Assembly (NCBI GenBank): GCA_021790385.1
Contig: JAJYDW010000025.1
Span: 1 to 51,067, forward strand
Origin: Planctomycetota bacterium
GTDB taxonomy: Bacteria; Planctomycetota; Phycisphaerae; WQYP01
Direction: 5' to 3'
DNA length: 51,067 bases
The notes beneath the pieces were generated by a model that had not been told where the DNA came from, ran no database searches, and saw nothing but the letters and a program-made list of their open reading frames with translations. The translations under genes and the position numbers were made by a program. Numbering within the stretch: position 1 is the stretch's first letter; every line of letters starts with the position of its first letter. Below are positions 50,055-51,067 of this stretch, in pieces.

Positions 50055-50060
50055 TATAAT
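50055..50060 (+). promoter_or_regulatory. -10 element candidate for the metallophosphoesterase gene
   Basis: A perfect TATAAT lies 42 bases before the GTG at 50103. No good -35 hexamer is visible. It is between the divergent Rrf2 and metallophosphoesterase genes, in a 246-base region where nothing else is evident. Confidence 0.4.
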
Positions 50061-50102
50061 AAAACTTGGCAGGCGCGCCGACAGCGATGGAGATACACTC
50101 AA

Positions 50103-50864
50103 GTGACTCAGCCTCTGGTTTCCAGTCAACCCCTTATCGACCGGGTTTCGCTGCTGTGCCCGCGTTTGCCGCAGTCTTTTGACGGTCTGCGCATTTTGCA
50201 CCTCTCCGATTTGCATCTGACCAATTGGAGTTCGCGCATGGAACGATGGCGATTGACGCTGCGCAAACTGCACGCGGACGCGGTTATGATTACCGGCGAT
50301 CTTGGACACCGCAGTTGGTTATGGCGGCAGGGATTGCCGGGATTGCAGCGGCTGCTGGGGGATCTGCGCACCCCTTTGGGGGTATTTTTTATCCTGGGCA
50401 ACCACGATGCCCTGGAAACCGCCCAGGCGTTGCAAGACACCGGCATGAAGAGCTTAAGCAATGAGACCGTTATGGTACGGCATGGGACGGATCGGCTGGC
50501 CATTATCGGCCTGGCCCAACACCGGCGGATTGACACGGATATTCCCGCGGCACTGACCGGCGTGCGGCCCACGGATTTTAAGCTGATGCTGCTGCACTAC
50601 CCGGATATGGTCTATTCGGCCATGGCGGCAGGTGCGGATGTTTGCCTGGCGGGACATACCCATGGCGGACAGATTTGTTTTCCGGATGGTCGCCCACTGA
50701 TAGGACATGATTCCCTGCCGGCGGATTTCTGCACCGGCGTACATCGCATCAAGACTACCTGGCTGGTGGTGAACCGCGGTATCGGCAAGGCCGGCGTGCG
50801 GCTGCGGTTGTTCTGTCCGCCGCAGGCCATTTTGCTGACGCTACGACGCGGCATACCCTCTTAA
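50103..50864 (+). CDS. Metallophosphoesterase (calcineurin-like)
   Basis: The 253-residue protein has the complete metallophosphoesterase motif set: ILHLSDLHLTNWSS (DLH), VMITGDLG (GD), FILGNHDALE (GNHD), LLHYPDM (H) and LAGHTHGGQICFP (GHTHGGQ). These place it in the YkuE-like group that dephosphorylates phospholipids or other phosphoesters. No membrane segment or signal peptide is seen, though some relatives are membrane proteins. GTG start at 50103 with GGAG ten bases upstream. It ends 9 bases before the insertion-sequence end region. Confidence 0.88.
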   Translation: MTQPLVSSQPLIDRVSLLCPRLPQSFDGLRILHLSDLHLTNWSSRMERWRLTLRKLHADAVMITGDLGHRSWLWRQGLPGLQRLLGDLRTPLGVFFILGNHDALETAQALQDTGMKSLSNETVMVRHGTDRLAIIGLAQHRRIDTDIPAALTGVRPTDFKLMLLHYPDMVYSAMAAGADVCLAGHTHGGQICFPDGRPLIGHDSLPADFCTGVHRIKTTWLVVNRGIGKAGVRLRLFCPPQAILLTLRRGIPS

Positions 50865-50873
50865 ACTCGCCAA

Positions 50874-50936
50874 ACCACCTCCCACCAAAGCGGACATTTT
50901 AACTTTGGTTAAGTAGAGGACATTTTAACTTTGGTT
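50874..50936. repeat. Insertion-sequence end with two direct GGACATTTTAACTTTGG copies
   Basis: GGACATTTTAACTTTGG occurs at 50892-50908 and again at 50918-50934, in the same orientation. CCACCTCC and CCAAAGC precede the first copy, and TTTGAC follows the second. CCAAA and TTTGG within each copy form a short inverted repeat. A single relative occurs at 39297-39340. They lie at the downstream end of the partial transposase gene. Confidence 0.55.
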
Positions 50937-50963
50937 TGACGGGTGTGGCCATATTTTTTGGCA

Positions 50964-51067
50964 TCAAGCGGCGCGGGCCCGCATGGCCCACCATTGTTGG
51001 TGCTGGTTGCTCTCACGCATCGCCAGTAGCGTCATCATGGCGGCGGCATGGTCGGCATCCCATTTCA
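50964..51067 (-). CDS. Insertion-sequence transposase, C-terminal end (partial)
   Basis: The last 33 codons read KWDADHAAAMMTLLAMRESN and end AMRARAA before the stop at 50964. The KWDADxAxAMMxLxAMRES pattern resembles the C-terminus of transposases whose last helix is WDxxxAxAMMALxAL, seen in planctomycete and acidobacterial insertion sequences, which I state from memory without a family name. The rest of the gene lies past the window. It sits next to the terminal-repeat-like sequences at 50874-50936, as expected at an element border. Confidence 0.5.
   Translation of the reverse strand, partial: KWDADHAAAMMTLLAMRESNQHQQWWAMRARAA

Noticed and set aside
49857..50309. N-terminal extension of the Rrf2 regulator
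   Set aside because: The frame is open to 50309 but overlaps the antisense of the metallophosphoesterase start; ATG 49856 has a ribosome site and gives the canonical Rrf2 N-terminus.
1..51067. CRISPR array, tRNA, rRNA and prophage
   Set aside because: No evenly spaced direct repeats, no cloverleaf with a TTCGAATC-type arm, no rRNA-like stretch, and the single recombinase (9635-10612) is the housekeeping Xer type with no phage genes around it.

Overview
The window is about 51 kb of a moderately GC-rich bacterial chromosome, almost fully coding, with no rRNA, tRNA or CRISPR that I could find. The gene set points to a member of the Planctomycetota, probably of the class Phycisphaerae: a PEP-CTERM anchored exoprotein, a pseudopilin with a C-terminal DG-type motif, an Hc1-type histone-like mini-protein, tandem DUF4159 domains, a YrdC/low-molecular-weight phosphatase fusion, a DUF4175-like giant protein and several secreted polysaccharide enzymes. 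This placement is inference from gene content, not from a marker gene.

Layout. 1-5.1 kb: the 3' end of proS, a polyprenyl diphosphate synthase, an uncharacterised toroid-like protein and an NAD(P)HX dehydratase, separated by spacers carrying pairs of a roughly 60-nt dispersed repeat. 5.3-6.3 kb: a strong promoter and a secreted glutamic-peptidase-like protein with a PEP-CTERM anchor. 6.3-20.5 kb: a long minus-strand run with a pseudopilin, a PEGA-type lipoprotein, an RmlD-like reductase, XerD-type recombinase, a degenerate UvrC-like protein, a FabZ-like dehydratase, a 58-residue Hc1 protein, a double DUF4159 protein, a GH27 alpha-galactosidase, an M42-like peptidase, and a translationally coupled GHMP kinase/DUF2156 pair. 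20.8-23.6 kb: ispG and ffh on the plus strand.

23.6-31.8 kb: a minus-strand block with a frameshifted TIGR01777 epimerase, rodA, mrdA and mreD (cell elongation), a RidA protein, a membrane protein on a probable leaderless transcript, and a fluoride-response unit made of promoter, fluoride riboswitch, crcB and a double DUF190 protein. 32.4-36.1 kb: a 1227-residue DUF4175-like membrane/coiled-coil protein. 36.2-39.2 kb: an RpiB-like isomerase coupled to a YrdC-phosphatase fusion, a sulfotransferase and a double CDGSH protein. 39.4-42.7 kb: rplU, a lysine-aminomutase-like radical SAM enzyme, then an acyltransferase facing a hotdog dehydratase and an acyl carrier protein. 43.3-46.0 kb: a degenerate receiver protein, groES and groEL, ended by a clear terminator. 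46.1-51.1 kb: a GH36 alpha-galactosidase, a DUF502 protein, an Rrf2 regulator, a metallophosphoesterase and the end of an insertion sequence.

The most noteworthy items are the PEP-CTERM glutamic peptidase, the catalytically degenerate UvrC-like protein, the paired dispersed repeats, the complete fluoride regulon, and the frameshift at the start of the TIGR01777 gene. I did not find a convincing multi-gene system of a wholly new kind.
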